Shown: piece by piece, positions 16,811 through 25,978 of the stretch
Layout: every line of letters begins with the position of its first letter
Position numbering within the stretch: position 1 is the first letter of the stretch
NCBI RefSeq assembly: GCF_036174265.1
Contig: NZ_CP108055.1
Coordinates: 5,084,001 to 5,148,000, forward strand
Source: Streptomyces sp. NBC_00285
Lineage (GTDB): Bacteria; Actinomycetota; Actinomycetes; Streptomycetales; Streptomycetaceae
Direction: 5' to 3'
Length of the DNA stretch: 64,000 nt
The notes under the pieces: model-generated
What the model was told of the DNA's origin: nothing
What the model saw: the letters and a program-made list of their open reading frames with translations, nothing else
Database searches by the model: none
Translations under genes and position numbers: made by a program

Positions 16811-18264
16811 CGGTCGTCCCCCACAGCGGAGTTGACGCCGGTGACGACCTGGTCGCCCTCGGCGAGTACGGCGCCGGCGGCCGGCTTGACCTCCACATAG
16901 CCGTCGCCAGTGGTGCCGGTGGTGACCTCGACCCGCCGCTGGCGGTCCCCGGCCTCCAGCACCGTGACCACGGTCCTGCCGTCGGACCCCGCGGTGATCG
17001 CCGTCACCGGGACCACCAGCGCCCTGCCCTTGGTGGATGCGGCCTCGACGGTCAGGCGGACGTCCTGGCCCACGGTGGCCGCGGGCAGCGACTTGTCAGG
17101 TTCCACGACCACGAGGTAGCCCTGTGGCGCTGCGGCACCCGTGCCGGCGCCGGCGTCGGTCCCCGTGCCCTGGGCGGTGGCATCACCGGTGCTCTGCTGG
17201 CCGGAGGCCATGGTGTCGGCCACCGAGCGGACCGAGGCGGTCGCCTTGACGCCCGTCGTCTCGGACAGGATCTCGACCTTCTGCCCGGCCCTGACGAGCC
17301 CCTTCTGGGACTCCTGGAGATAGCCGTTGACCGCCAGCCGGCCGGCCGAGACGGTCATCACCTTCCCCGTGGGCGCGGATCCGAGTACGGCGTTCACGCT
17401 GTCCACCCGGGCCGGGAAGCCGGAGAGGTAGACGACCTCGGAGGCGGGCAGCATGGGACCGGCCGCCACCTGCGCCTCGGTGAGCCGGGTGCGGGCCCGT
17501 TCGAGGTCCTGCGCGGCCCGGTCCACGGCCTTCTGCGTCTCGTCGTTCGAGGCCTTCTGCCGCGCGTCCTCGGCGTCCTGCCAAGCACGTTCGGCGGCGG
17601 TCGCGGCATCCTGCGCGTCCTGCACCGTGGCGGTGCCGTCGGCCTCGGCGGAGACCGGGTTGTAGCCGATCGAGGCATAGAAGGCGGTGAGCGCGGACTT
17701 GGTGCCGCCGCCGAAGGTGCCCTCGGCGTCACTGCCGGTGCCGTGCCCCAACGCAGCGAGTGCGGACTGGAGTTGGGCCACGTCGTCGCCGGTGGAGCCG
17801 GGCTTGAGGTCCCGGTAGACGGGCACTTGGCCCTTCAGCGCGAACACCGGACGGCCGGAGACCTCCACCAGGACCTGGCCGGCCTTGATCTCCGTGCCCA
17901 CCGACTTGGGTGCCTTGGTGACGACCGCGCTGGTCGTCCCCTCTCCGCTCGCGCCGGACGGGGCCACGTCGACGGACTGCCCCGCTACGACGGTGCCGCG
18001 GATGATGACGGAGTCCTTGAGTACCCGGTTCTCCACCGGTGCGGTCAGGACGCCTTGCTGTGGCGGCTCGGCCTCGGCCGCAGCCTGCGCCGGTGACTTC
18101 ACGACGAACGAGGCGGCGATGCCTGCACCGGTCAGCAGGACCGCGGCCACCGCCACCGCGGCCACCCATTTACGCTTCTGCGACAGGCCGTTGTCCGCGG
18201 CGCGGCGGGATCTGCCGGACGTCTCCGATGTCGTGGTCGGGTCTGGCTGCTCTGCTTCGGACAC
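16807..18264 (-). CDS. HlyD-like adaptor with peptidoglycan-binding domain (exporter 1)
   Basis: 485 residues: a cytosolic tail, TM about 33-55 (WVAAVAVAAVLLTGAGIAAS), a lipoyl/barrel-sandwich half, a peptidoglycan-binding-1 domain (about 150-205: YRDLKPGSTGDDVAQLQSAL), an Ala/Glu/Gln coiled coil (about 208-275: AERAWQDAEDARQKASNDE) and beta-barrel modules to the end (VTTGTTGDGYVEVKP). Such adaptors bridge an FtsX-type permease to the cell wall in Gram-positive actinobacteria. The coiled coil is present here but missing in the paralog at 50719. GTG start with GGAGAGG Shine-Dalgarno. Confidence 0.9.
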   Translation of the reverse strand: MSEAEQPDPTTTSETSGRSRRAADNGLSQKRKWVAAVAVAAVLLTGAGIAASFVVKSPAQAAAEAEPPQQGVLTAPVENRVLKDSVIIRGTVVAGQSVDVAPSGASGEGTTSAVVTKAPKSVGTEIKAGQVLVEVSGRPVFALKGQVPVYRDLKPGSTGDDVAQLQSALAALGHGTGSDAEGTFGGGTKSALTAFYASIGYNPVSAEADGTATVQDAQDAATAAERAWQDAEDARQKASNDETQKAVDRAAQDLERARTRLTEAQVAAGPMLPASEVVYLSGFPARVDSVNAVLGSAPTGKVMTVSAGRLAVNGYLQESQKGLVRAGQKVEILSETTGVKATASVRSVADTMASGQQSTGDATAQGTGTDAGAGTGAAAPQGYLVVVEPDKSLPAATVGQDVRLTVEAASTKGRALVVPVTAITAGSDGRTVVTVLEAGDRQRRVEVTTGTTGDGYVEVKPAAGAVLAEGDQVVTGVNSAVGDDR

Positions 18265-18339
18265 TGCGCCTCTCCGGGCCGACTGGGTTCCTCTGTGCCG
18301 ACTGGCTCTCTGTGTGAACGCGTTGAGGGGTGCCGGGCG

Positions 18340-19302
18340 TTACAGGGCTTCGGCCATCAGCTTCAGCTGCTTTTCCTTCGTCTTCTTGACCTCGGCGAGC
18401 GCTTGCGCGTTCTGCTCGATCATCTGCTCCTGGTAGGCGGCGTCCACGGCGTACCAGGTGCCGACGACGTTGTACTTCTCCTTGCAGGCCACGTCCACCG
18501 AGGCGACCTGCTTCTCCTTGGTGGTGGCCAGGGCGTTCTGCTGCCACTGCGGGTCGTCGCCGGCCTTCATCGGGTCCGCGTACGTGTAGCCCTTCTCCTT
18601 CATGCAGGCCGACCACTTCGCGAAGACGGCCTTCACCCGTGCGTCCTCGTACGACTTCGCCCAGCTGTCGGTGTTGACCTTGTCGGCGATCGGCGGGGCA
18701 CCGTCCTTGGACGGCTCCTGGTCCGCCGAGTAGCCCAGCTTGGCCTTCGCCTCTCCGATGCAGCCGCCGGCCGGAACCTTCCGGCCGTTGTAGTCCTGGC
18801 CGCCCTTCGCGGCGGCGGACCCCGGCTTCACGCCCGGATCGGTGGTGCCGTTGAGGACCATGGCTGCCGTCGGTGCGAGTTCCTGCGGCTTGGGCTTGAC
18901 CACCGCGTTCTCGGAGCCCGCCGGCTTGTACCCGTGGCCGGACACCTCGTCGGGGTCTGTGACGCCGTAGCGGAACTGGGTGATGCTCTTCGGCGTGAAC
19001 AACGACACGTCCGGGACCCGGTAGGCGATGCCGAACCTGGTCATGCACCGTTCCCGGAGGGTGTTCTCGGCATCCGCCATCTGTTGCTCCTGCTCGGTGG
19101 TGAGCAGGTACGCCTCGACCGGCAGCGACTTGTCCGTCGCCGATGTCAGCTTCGGGAACGAGGACACGGAAGGAGCGCCCGTGCCTCCCGCTGCTTTGCC
19201 CTCCTCGTCGGAGCCGGACGATGAACCGCATCCCGCGACGGCCGAGAGCGCCACGGTGGCGCAGAGGACGGACAGAGAGGCAGCGAAGCGACGGGTATGC
19301 AT
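18340..19302 (-). CDS. exported lipoprotein, first gene of exporter 1 operon
   Basis: 320 residues with a signal peptide and lipobox AVAGC (Cys25), then a Gly/Ser/Asp-rich spacer and a helical domain. It holds Cys motifs such as LRERCMTRFG and WSACMKEKGYTYADP; a Cys-Met-x-x-x-Gly pattern of the same type occurs twice in the smaller lipoprotein at 51951, which occupies the same operon position. Function unknown; a surface subunit or cargo-binding partner of the exporter is inferred from conserved linkage. ATG at 19302 with AAGGAAG upstream. It lies 75 nt upstream of the adaptor gene. Confidence 0.85.
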   Translation of the reverse strand: MHTRRFAASLSVLCATVALSAVAGCGSSSGSDEEGKAAGGTGAPSVSSFPKLTSATDKSLPVEAYLLTTEQEQQMADAENTLRERCMTRFGIAYRVPDVSLFTPKSITQFRYGVTDPDEVSGHGYKPAGSENAVVKPKPQELAPTAAMVLNGTTDPGVKPGSAAAKGGQDYNGRKVPAGGCIGEAKAKLGYSADQEPSKDGAPPIADKVNTDSWAKSYEDARVKAVFAKWSACMKEKGYTYADPMKAGDDPQWQQNALATTKEKQVASVDVACKEKYNVVGTWYAVDAAYQEQMIEQNAQALAEVKKTKEKQLKLMAEAL

Positions 19303-19377
19303 CGTGATGCTCTTCCTTGGATAGCCGAATAGTCGGTCCTGCGCTGGTGAGGGGCCACTCGCTAAACTCCGGGCGCG

Positions 19378-19414
19378 GGGGTGCGCTGCCCAGCTGCATT
19401 GGGCAGCGCACCCC
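19378..19414 (-). terminator. 15-bp hairpin terminator after the I36-like gene
   Basis: GGGGTGCGCTGCCCA (19378-19392) and TGGGCAGCGCACCCC (19400-19414) are perfect inverted repeats around a 7-nt loop, 48 nt beyond the I36-like stop on the minus strand. It also insulates the exporter 1 promoter. Confidence 0.8.
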
Positions 19415-19462
19415 TTGCCTGTCAGCGGTGGCCGAGGGCCGGGCCCTCGCCGTGCTGTCGGC

Positions 19463-19861
19463 CTAGTAGAACTTGCCGGAGGCGTTGTCGTTCTTCAGCG
19501 CGCTGTTGAGGTTCGCCGCCCCGCCGGCCGAGATCGACTGGTAGGCACCGGTGTAGTTCTGGTTGTAGTACTCACGGATGCCGAAGTTGAAGTCCCAGTT
19601 GTCCACCGAGGCGGTGTTGTTCTTCACCGCGGTGCCCGCACCGGCGCTGCCGGCCGCGCTCGCGCTGAAGTAGTACTTGGCGTAGTTGGGGATGTCGAAG
19701 TACTGGCGGTAGAACGCCCCCTTGTAGTCGCTGTTGTAGTACAGGCAGGCGTAGCCCGAGGTGCAGTACTCGGCGGCACTGGCGGTGCCGGCGGTACCGA
19801 GGGCCACGCCGAAGCCGGCCAGAGCAAGGCCACCGGCGGTGACCAGGGTTCTGACGCGCAT
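19463..19861 (-). CDS. secreted peptidase-inhibitor-family-I36-like protein
   Basis: 132 residues: a signal peptide ending TASAAEY (cleavage about residue 31) and a small Tyr/Asn/Gly-rich beta domain, YCTSGYACLYYNSDYKGAFY and NWDFNFGIREYYNQNYTGAY, with one Cys pair (Cys32, Cys38). The CLYYNSDYKG pattern resembles the I36 (SMI) metalloprotease-inhibitor family, a beta-gamma-crystallin-like fold common in Streptomyces secretomes. Inhibitory activity is not certain; many family members are uncharacterised. GAAGGGAAC precedes the ATG. Monocistronic, with a terminator downstream. Confidence 0.8.
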   Translation of the reverse strand: MRVRTLVTAGGLALAGFGVALGTAGTASAAEYCTSGYACLYYNSDYKGAFYRQYFDIPNYAKYYFSASAAGSAGAGTAVKNNTASVDNWDFNFGIREYYNQNYTGAYQSISAGGAANLNSALKNDNASGKFY

Positions 19862-20269
19862 GAAGTTCCCTTCGTAGGTCCATGCAGACGGACAGACGCT
19901 CCAGACACCCCGGTGCGTTACAACCGAGGCGTCGGGTGCGATCGGGAACGTACATGGATCGAACGCCTGACCTAAAGGCAGTTTGTCGGGCTGACCGAAA
20001 GCGAGCTTTCGTAAAGGGCAGCGGCCAATCGGAGGCGCCGCGTGATCGCCAAATCCCTGTTCGGTCACCCTGAATGAAGGTAAGAGGAGGGCAAGAGAGC
20101 CTGAAGTCATATCGAACCAAATCGACATGATTGACATTGAACGGAATGCCGGAAGAAAAGACTCCGCCACTCAAATCCCAGCAAGCTTGGCCGATTTCAC
20201 TCCAGGGAGCGGCAACCTTCCGTGCGGGAGCGGCGACTGCTCTGCGGTCCCTACCCCCGCACGGAACGG
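19862..20269. other. 408-bp divergent intergenic region, comparatively AT-rich
   Basis: Lies between the divergent I36-like and pectinase genes and is less GC-rich than its surroundings. A palindrome CGAAAGC-GA-GCTTTCG (19996-20011) is a candidate operator. TTGACA at 20131-20136 could be a -35 toward the pectinase, but no convincing -10 follows. I see no gene in it. Confidence 0.5.
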
Positions 20270-22321
20270 ATGCCCCCCATGGCCCAGCATCGCCGACGCC
20301 GGACAACCGCTCTCGCCCTCGGTGTTCCACTCGTCCTGACGGCCGCCGGAGGGCTGGCCTACCCGCTGCTCCCGGTCGGCCAGCCCCAGGCCTCCGCCGC
20401 CACCACCGCCGCCCCCGCCTGGGCCACCGCCACCGCGGACGGCTTCGCCTCCGTCAACGCCCTTGGCCAGAACGGGACTTACGGCGGCCGGGACGGCCGG
20501 ACCGTCACCGTGAGGACGCTCGCCGACCTGGAGAAGTACGCGACGGCGAGCGAGCCGTACGTCATCGTCGTCGCGGCCGCGATCACCATGGACCCGGTCG
20601 GCAAGGAGATCAAGGTCCGGAGCGACAAGACCATCGTGGGGGCCGGGACCTCCGGGCAGATCGTCGGCGGCGGGTTCTTCCTCGGGGCCGGTGTGCACAA
20701 CGTGATCATCCGGAACCTCACCATCCGGGACGCGTACCAGGGCGTGTGGAACGACAAGGAACACGACTTCGACGCCATCCAGATGGACGGCGCCCACCAC
20801 GTCTGGATCGACCACAACGACCTGCGGAACATGGCCGACGGCCTCATCGACGTCCGCAAGGACAGCACCTACGTGACGGTCTCCTGGAACAAGCTCAGCC
20901 AGGACAACAAGGCCTTCGGCATCGGCTGGACGGAGAACGTCGTCACCGACATCACCATCCACCACAACTGGATCCGCGAGACCGAGCAGCGCAATCCGTC
21001 GACGGACAACGCGGCCCATGCGCACCTCTACAACAACTTCCTGGAGGACGTGGCCGGGACGGACATCAACTCCTCCTACGGCAACTACTCGCGCGGCGCG
21101 ACCAAAATGGTCCTGGAGAACTCCTGGTTCCAGGGCTTCAAGAACCCCGTCATCAGGGACAGCACCGCGAGCATCGTCCAGAAGGGCAACACCTTCGTGG
21201 GGACGAGCGGCAGGAACGAGAGCGGGGGTACCGCCTTCGATCCGAAGACGTATTACGCGTACACGCTCGACAAGACCGCCGATGTGCCGTCCCTGCTCAA
21301 GTCCGGTGCGGGGCCCCGCAGTTCCATCGGTACGACGGCCACTGCCACCACCAAAGCGGCGACCGCCACCACGCTCACCGTCGCCAAGGACGGCAGCGGG
21401 CAGTACTCGACCGTGCAGGCCGCCGTGAACGCCGTACCGGCGGGCAACGCCTCCCGCGTGGTGATCTCGGTCAAGCCGGGGACGTACCGCGAACTGGTCA
21501 AGGTGCCGTCCAACAAGCCGCACGTCACCATCCAGGGCACGGGCGGCAGCCGCGGCGACACGGTGATCGTCTACAACAACGCGTCCGGGACGCAGAAGCC
21601 CGACGGCTCGGGCACGTACGGCACCGGCGGCAGCGCCACCGTCGCCGTCGAGGCCGACGACTTCCAGGCCCGCAACCTGACGGTCTCCAACGACTTCGAC
21701 GAGGCCGCCCACCAGGACATCGCCAGCCAGGCGGTCGCCCTGCGCACCGCCGCCGACAAGGTGTTCCTCGACGGCGTCATCGTCAGCGGCGACCAGGACA
21801 CGCTGCTCGTGGACACCGCGGCCAAGGAGAAGCTGGGCCGGGTCTACATGACGAACTCCTACGTCATCGGCAACGTCGACTTCATCTTCGGACGGGCGAC
21901 CGCGGTGATCGACAAGTCCGTCATCACGCTGAAGAAGCGCTGGAACGGCACCTCGGCCGGGTACGTCACCGCGCCCAGCACGGCCGCGAACCGCAAGGGC
22001 ATCCTCATCGCCAACTCGACGGTGAACGGCGACGTCTCCTCCGCGAGCTTCTACCTGGGCCGTCCGTGGCACGCGGGCGGCGACACGACGCTCGACCCGC
22101 AGGCAACGGTCCGGAACACCTCGTTGAGCGCCGCGGTCAAGTCCACGCCGTGGACCGACATGAGCGGCTTCTCCTGGAAGGACGACCGGTTCGCGGAGTA
22201 CAGGAACACCGGCGCGGGCTCGGGTGCGGCGAGCAGCAACCGGCCGCAGCTGACCGACGCGCAGGCCGCCGGCCAGGAGGTCGCGGACTGGCTGGGCGAC
22301 TGGACGCCAACTGTGTCCTGA
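20270..22321 (+). CDS. secreted pectate lyase-pectinesterase fusion
   Basis: About 683 residues. Signal peptide to about residue 48 (ALALGVPLVLTAAGGLAYP). The pectate lyase PL1 domain (about 55-350) shows FDAIQMDGAHHVWIDHNDL, ITIHHNWIRE and AAHAHLYNNF. A short Ala/Thr linker (about 362-378) leads to a pectinesterase CE8 domain (about 380-655) with GTYRELV, QDIASQAVAL, GDQDTLLVD, VDFIFGRATA and YLGRPWHAGG, containing the two catalytic Asp. One polypeptide can both demethylate and cleave pectin, which suits a soil saprophyte or plant associate. Start uncertain: ATG at 20270 or 20279, both with weak Shine-Dalgarno. Confidence 0.92.
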   Translation: MPPMAQHRRRRTTALALGVPLVLTAAGGLAYPLLPVGQPQASAATTAAPAWATATADGFASVNALGQNGTYGGRDGRTVTVRTLADLEKYATASEPYVIVVAAAITMDPVGKEIKVRSDKTIVGAGTSGQIVGGGFFLGAGVHNVIIRNLTIRDAYQGVWNDKEHDFDAIQMDGAHHVWIDHNDLRNMADGLIDVRKDSTYVTVSWNKLSQDNKAFGIGWTENVVTDITIHHNWIRETEQRNPSTDNAAHAHLYNNFLEDVAGTDINSSYGNYSRGATKMVLENSWFQGFKNPVIRDSTASIVQKGNTFVGTSGRNESGGTAFDPKTYYAYTLDKTADVPSLLKSGAGPRSSIGTTATATTKAATATTLTVAKDGSGQYSTVQAAVNAVPAGNASRVVISVKPGTYRELVKVPSNKPHVTIQGTGGSRGDTVIVYNNASGTQKPDGSGTYGTGGSATVAVEADDFQARNLTVSNDFDEAAHQDIASQAVALRTAADKVFLDGVIVSGDQDTLLVDTAAKEKLGRVYMTNSYVIGNVDFIFGRATAVIDKSVITLKKRWNGTSAGYVTAPSTAANRKGILIANSTVNGDVSSASFYLGRPWHAGGDTTLDPQATVRNTSLSAAVKSTPWTDMSGFSWKDDRFAEYRNTGAGSGAASSNRPQLTDAQAAGQEVADWLGDWTPTVS

Positions 22322-22406
22322 TGTGCCCCGCTCCCTTGTCAGTGCCTCGTTCTAGGCTGGTTCCTAGATCAAGTAGGACCGGGCGGGCTCACGGGGGAGC
22401 GGAATC

Positions 22407-24170
22407 ATGGTGCGTATCAAGAGGCATCAGGTCGGCTGGACAGCCGTCTCGGCGGTGCGGGAGGACTTCGCGAACCGGATCGGTTCGCGGGTCCACTCCC
22501 TGTCGAAGGCAGGCCCGGTGACGGGGTGGGAGTGGTGGCTGATCGCCCAGGAGTTCGTCGAGTATCTCGGCGCGCTCTCGCTGGAGACGCCCGACCTGCG
22601 CTCCCCCGAGGCGAAGGCGGTCCTGGAGGACGCCGCCGAGGCGGCCGCCGGCGCGGTGGCGTACGCGGCGTACTTCCCGCGCGACCACTTCGAGGTCTTC
22701 CTCACCTATCCGAACTGGGGCCTGGTCTACGACCGCGAGCCCGGCGGCACCCCGGAACCGGTCACGGCCGCCACGTGGCTCGACGCCTTCTGTCTGGCGA
22801 TCCTCGTGGAAAAGGCCCAATGGCACGGCGAGGCCTTCCACTTCGCGCGTGAAGCACCCCAGCGGGACCGGGCCGGACACCCCGACACGGAACTGATCAA
22901 CGGCTTCATGGCCTACGTCATCGGCGACACCGCCGACGACGACGTCACCTATCCGCCCTCCCGCGAGCAGAAGCTCGCCTCGCTCGACGCGGCGCTGGAC
23001 CGGGTCCGGGCCAGGGAGACGGAGAGGGGCGAACAGCTCGCCGACCAGCCGTACGGCATCGGGCTGCGGGCGCTGCGCGCGCTCGCCGCGGGTGACCGGG
23101 AGGGGTTCGGCGAAGCGGTCGTCGGACTGCTGCTGCCGTTGGCCGACACCTTCGGCCCCGGTGCGCGTCCGGGCAGTCTGCTGCCCCTGCTCCCGATCGC
23201 CCTGACCGCGCTGGCGTACCGGCACGAGGGCTGGCCGCCCGCAGCGGACAGCGACTATCTGCCGGACGCGCTGGTGGTCGGATTCGATGCCGCACCGCCC
23301 CGGGTGGGGCCGTACGGCCGGGACCGCCGCCCGGACGCGGTGGCCCGGCTCGCCGCCGGGGTCGTGGAGTTCGAGCGGAATCTGGAGCCGCATCCGCTGG
23401 ATCCGGACAGCGAGGAGCAGTTCGAGCGGTACACCCGCGATGCCGTGTCCCCGGTGCCCGGCAGGTCGCCGACCACCTTCGAGCTGGCGTACGCCGTCAC
23501 CTACCAGGAGCTCCTCCTCACGACGCGCGCCGCGCACACGTCCGACGCGAGCGACGCCCAGCTGGCGAACCTGCGGCGGGCCGCGGAGCTCGGGGCCGCG
23601 CTCTTCCGTACGACGCTGGCCGAGCCGGGCACCGAGGTGCGGGTGCTGATCGACGGCACTGCCGTGGCATATCCCGCCTGCCATGACGAGGACGCGGGGC
23701 CGGACGGCTGGCACCGGGCGGTGCGCCTCGCGCTGATCACGGGCCGGCGGGAGCATCTGGCGCCGCTGGTGCTGGCGGGGCCGGAGCGGGTGGGGCCGGA
23801 CCGTTCGCCGTCGGCCTCCTATCGGCGGGCGCTGCACGACTATCTGCGCGGCGAGGATCCCGAGCCGGCCACCGACCAGGCGCTGCGGGACGCCGAGAAG
23901 GCACGCGACCGGGGTGTCCTGCCGCCGCCCGTGGTCCTCTTCTCCCAGCTCGTCGAGGGCGACGGGGAGAGCTTCAACCTGGCCCTGCTGGACGCCCTCG
24001 CGGCCCACCGCGACCACTATGCCGTCGCCGACCGCCCGTCCGACCCCGCGGCCGCCCTCAGCCTGGACATCCTGGCCCTCGTCTGCCACGCACGACGGCG
24101 GGGCTGGGAGATCCGGGTGAGATCCCCGTACCTCCCGCCCCGGATCGTGGGAGCGGCGAAGCCGTTCTGA
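22407..24170 (+). CDS. Imm49-like immunity-type protein, internally duplicated
   Basis: 587 residues, helical, cytosolic, resembling the Imm49 family of polymorphic-toxin immunity proteins. Two halves repeat: WLDAFCLAILVEKAQWHGEA (about 127) with WHRAVRLALITGRREHLAPL (about 435); LRALAAGDREGFGEAVVGLL (about 221) with FSQLVEGDGESFNLALLDAL (about 511); LPIALTALAYRHEGW (about 263) with LDILALVCHARRRGW (about 552). The offset is steady at about 290-307 residues. No toxin gene is adjacent. Pfam-type assignment is from memory of the family; being an immunity protein is inferred. It converges on the ABC exporter gene with a 23-nt gap. Confidence 0.7.
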   Translation: MVRIKRHQVGWTAVSAVREDFANRIGSRVHSLSKAGPVTGWEWWLIAQEFVEYLGALSLETPDLRSPEAKAVLEDAAEAAAGAVAYAAYFPRDHFEVFLTYPNWGLVYDREPGGTPEPVTAATWLDAFCLAILVEKAQWHGEAFHFAREAPQRDRAGHPDTELINGFMAYVIGDTADDDVTYPPSREQKLASLDAALDRVRARETERGEQLADQPYGIGLRALRALAAGDREGFGEAVVGLLLPLADTFGPGARPGSLLPLLPIALTALAYRHEGWPPAADSDYLPDALVVGFDAAPPRVGPYGRDRRPDAVARLAAGVVEFERNLEPHPLDPDSEEQFERYTRDAVSPVPGRSPTTFELAYAVTYQELLLTTRAAHTSDASDAQLANLRRAAELGAALFRTTLAEPGTEVRVLIDGTAVAYPACHDEDAGPDGWHRAVRLALITGRREHLAPLVLAGPERVGPDRSPSASYRRALHDYLRGEDPEPATDQALRDAEKARDRGVLPPPVVLFSQLVEGDGESFNLALLDALAAHRDHYAVADRPSDPAAALSLDILALVCHARRRGWEIRVRSPYLPPRIVGAAKPF

Positions 24171-24193
24171 GCCGGCTGCGGTCAAAGGGCTGC

Positions 24194-25978
24194 TCAGCGG
24201 CGCAGGATCATCGTGTCGTCCGTCAGCTTCCGCAGGATCATCGTGTCCTCCGGGAGCGGGCCGAGGAGCCGGGCGTAGGCGCCGCGGCGGGCGACCAGTT
24301 CCGCGTGGGTGCCCGCTTCCACCAGGCGTCCGTCGTCCACGACCAGGATCCGGTCCGCGTCCGGGGCCAGACTCAGATCGTGGGTGATCATGATGGTCGT
24401 ACGGCCCGACATCAGCCGGCGCAGGGGCTGGACGACCTGGCGCGCGGCGACCGAGTCGAGGCCCGCGGTGGGTTCGTCGAGGATCAGGACGGGCGCGGCC
24501 CGCAACATCGCGCGGGCGATGGTGATCCGCTTGAGCTGGCCGCCGGACAGGGACGCCGTGCCGGGGGCGATCTCGGTGTCGTAGCCCTCGGGGAGCGCGG
24601 CGACGAACTCGTGGGCCGCTGCCGCGCGGGCCGCCTGCTCGATCTCCTCGTCGCTCGCTCCCGGCCGGCCCGTCCCGATGTTCTCGCGGATCGTGCCGTT
24701 GAGGATCAGTGTCTCCTGGGGCAGCAGCGCGATCTGTTCGCGCAGGAACTCCAGGTTCAGGTGGGTGAGCGGAACGCCGTCCAGGGTGATCACGCCCGCG
24801 GAGGGGTCGTAGAAGCGGGTGATGAGCTTGGACAGGGTGGACTTGCCGGCGCCGCTCGGGCCCGTGATGATCACCAGCTCGCCGGGCGCGGCCGCGAAGG
24901 ACACGTCGATGAGGGAGTCGCGGTGCGCGGTCGGGTAACGGAAGTTCACGCCGTGGAAGCCGACCCAGCCGCGGACCGGCCAGGCGGGGACGGGTTCGGC
25001 CGGGTCGCCGACCGACGGTTGTGCGTCCAGGATCTCGTTCAGGCGCTGGGCGCCCGCGGTGGCGGCCGTGAGGGTCAGGCCCAGCTGGCCGAGGTTGCGA
25101 ACCGGCGGGTACAGGTAGCCGATGAAGGCGGCGAAGGCGAGGAGCTGGCCGAGGGTCATGCGGCCGGCCGAGATCTCCCAGACTCCCAGGCCGATGACGG
25201 ACAGCACACAGAGCGTCTCCACGACCTCGACGAACTGCTCGTACATCTCGCTGAGCCGGGCCCCGCGCACCGACGCCTTCATCCAGGCGCGGGCCTCGCG
25301 GTCGAGGCGCTTCTCCTCGTCGCGGCGGCGGTTGTACGCCTGGGTGAGCACCACGTTGCCCAGTGCCTCCTCGACCACGGAGGTGATCGCGCCGTCGGCG
25401 ACCCGCTCGTCCTGCGAGGCCTCCTTGATGCGGCCGGAGAAGCGGCGAGCGGCGACCAGGAACAGGGGGGCGAGGACGAAGGTGGCCAGCGCCAGGTCCC
25501 AGCGCAGGTACAGGGCGGCCGCCGAGTAGAAGACGGCCGAGAAGGCGGCGGCGATCGTGCCGACGACGCCGGACACGACCATCTGCTCGATGGCTTCGAC
25601 GTCCCCGGTGAGGCGTTCGACCAGGTCGCCGCGGCGGTGCTGTTGGAAGAAGTGCGGGGGCAGGTCCTGGATGTGCCGGAAGACCTTCGCGCGCAGTCTG
25701 AGGACGAATCTCTCCGCGGTCCAGGTCGCGAGCGAGTTGCCGAAGTAGCCGACCAGCGCGCCCAGGACGGCCACACCCAGCCAGGCTCCGGCGGGGCCCC
25801 AGAAGGCGGACAGCGAGCCGGCTTTCAGAGCGGTGTCGGTGAGCTCCGCGAACAGCAGGATCGCGGCTGTCTCGGCGAGCGCGGACACCACCACGCACGC
25901 GATGATCGCCGCCAGCCACTTGCGGTCGCCGCGGGTCAGCGGCCAGAAGCGGTGAAAGGCCTCGCGGACTTCCCTCAT
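24194..25978 (-). CDS. ABC half-exporter (fused TM and ATPase) with repeated DTMILR tail
   Basis: 594 residues: six TM helices (about 20-310), then an ATPase domain with Walker A GPSGAGKST, Q-loop LLPQETLILNGTI, signature SLSGGQLKRITIARA, Walker B VLILDEPTAGLD and H-loop ITHDLS. It is of the homodimeric lipid/peptide/drug exporter type, with no peptidase C39 domain. The C-terminus ends in a tandem motif, EDTMILRKLTDDTMILRR, encoded by 17-bp identical repeats 30 nt apart. The ATG at 25978 is embedded in a 17-bp repeat array that makes two overlapping hexapeptide ORFs. Two small cationic peptide genes lie upstream on the same strand and are the obvious candidate cargo. Confidence 0.9.
   Translation of the reverse strand: MREVREAFHRFWPLTRGDRKWLAAIIACVVVSALAETAAILLFAELTDTALKAGSLSAFWGPAGAWLGVAVLGALVGYFGNSLATWTAERFVLRLRAKVFRHIQDLPPHFFQQHRRGDLVERLTGDVEAIEQMVVSGVVGTIAAAFSAVFYSAAALYLRWDLALATFVLAPLFLVAARRFSGRIKEASQDERVADGAITSVVEEALGNVVLTQAYNRRRDEEKRLDREARAWMKASVRGARLSEMYEQFVEVVETLCVLSVIGLGVWEISAGRMTLGQLLAFAAFIGYLYPPVRNLGQLGLTLTAATAGAQRLNEILDAQPSVGDPAEPVPAWPVRGWVGFHGVNFRYPTAHRDSLIDVSFAAAPGELVIITGPSGAGKSTLSKLITRFYDPSAGVITLDGVPLTHLNLEFLREQIALLPQETLILNGTIRENIGTGRPGASDEEIEQAARAAAAHEFVAALPEGYDTEIAPGTASLSGGQLKRITIARAMLRAAPVLILDEPTAGLDSVAARQVVQPLRRLMSGRTTIMITHDLSLAPDADRILVVDDGRLVEAGTHAELVARRGAYARLLGPLPEDTMILRKLTDDTMILRR
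24201..24247. repeat. 17-bp direct repeat at the 3' end of the exporter gene
   Basis: CGCAGGATCATCGTGTC occurs at 24201-24217 and 24231-24247, exactly 30 nt (10 codons) apart and in frame, encoding the doubled DTMILR tail. It indicates a recent in-frame duplication. Confidence 0.85.

Noticed and set aside
12967..19302. Biosynthetic gene cluster
   Set aside because: The exporter, sigma factor and lipoprotein are present but no biosynthetic enzyme is encoded nearby.
22389..25919. 1176-codon open frame on the minus strand
   Set aside because: It runs antisense through the Imm49-like gene and out of frame through the exporter; composition is Arg/Gly/Pro/Ala, as expected of a GC-rich shadow frame, with no domain.
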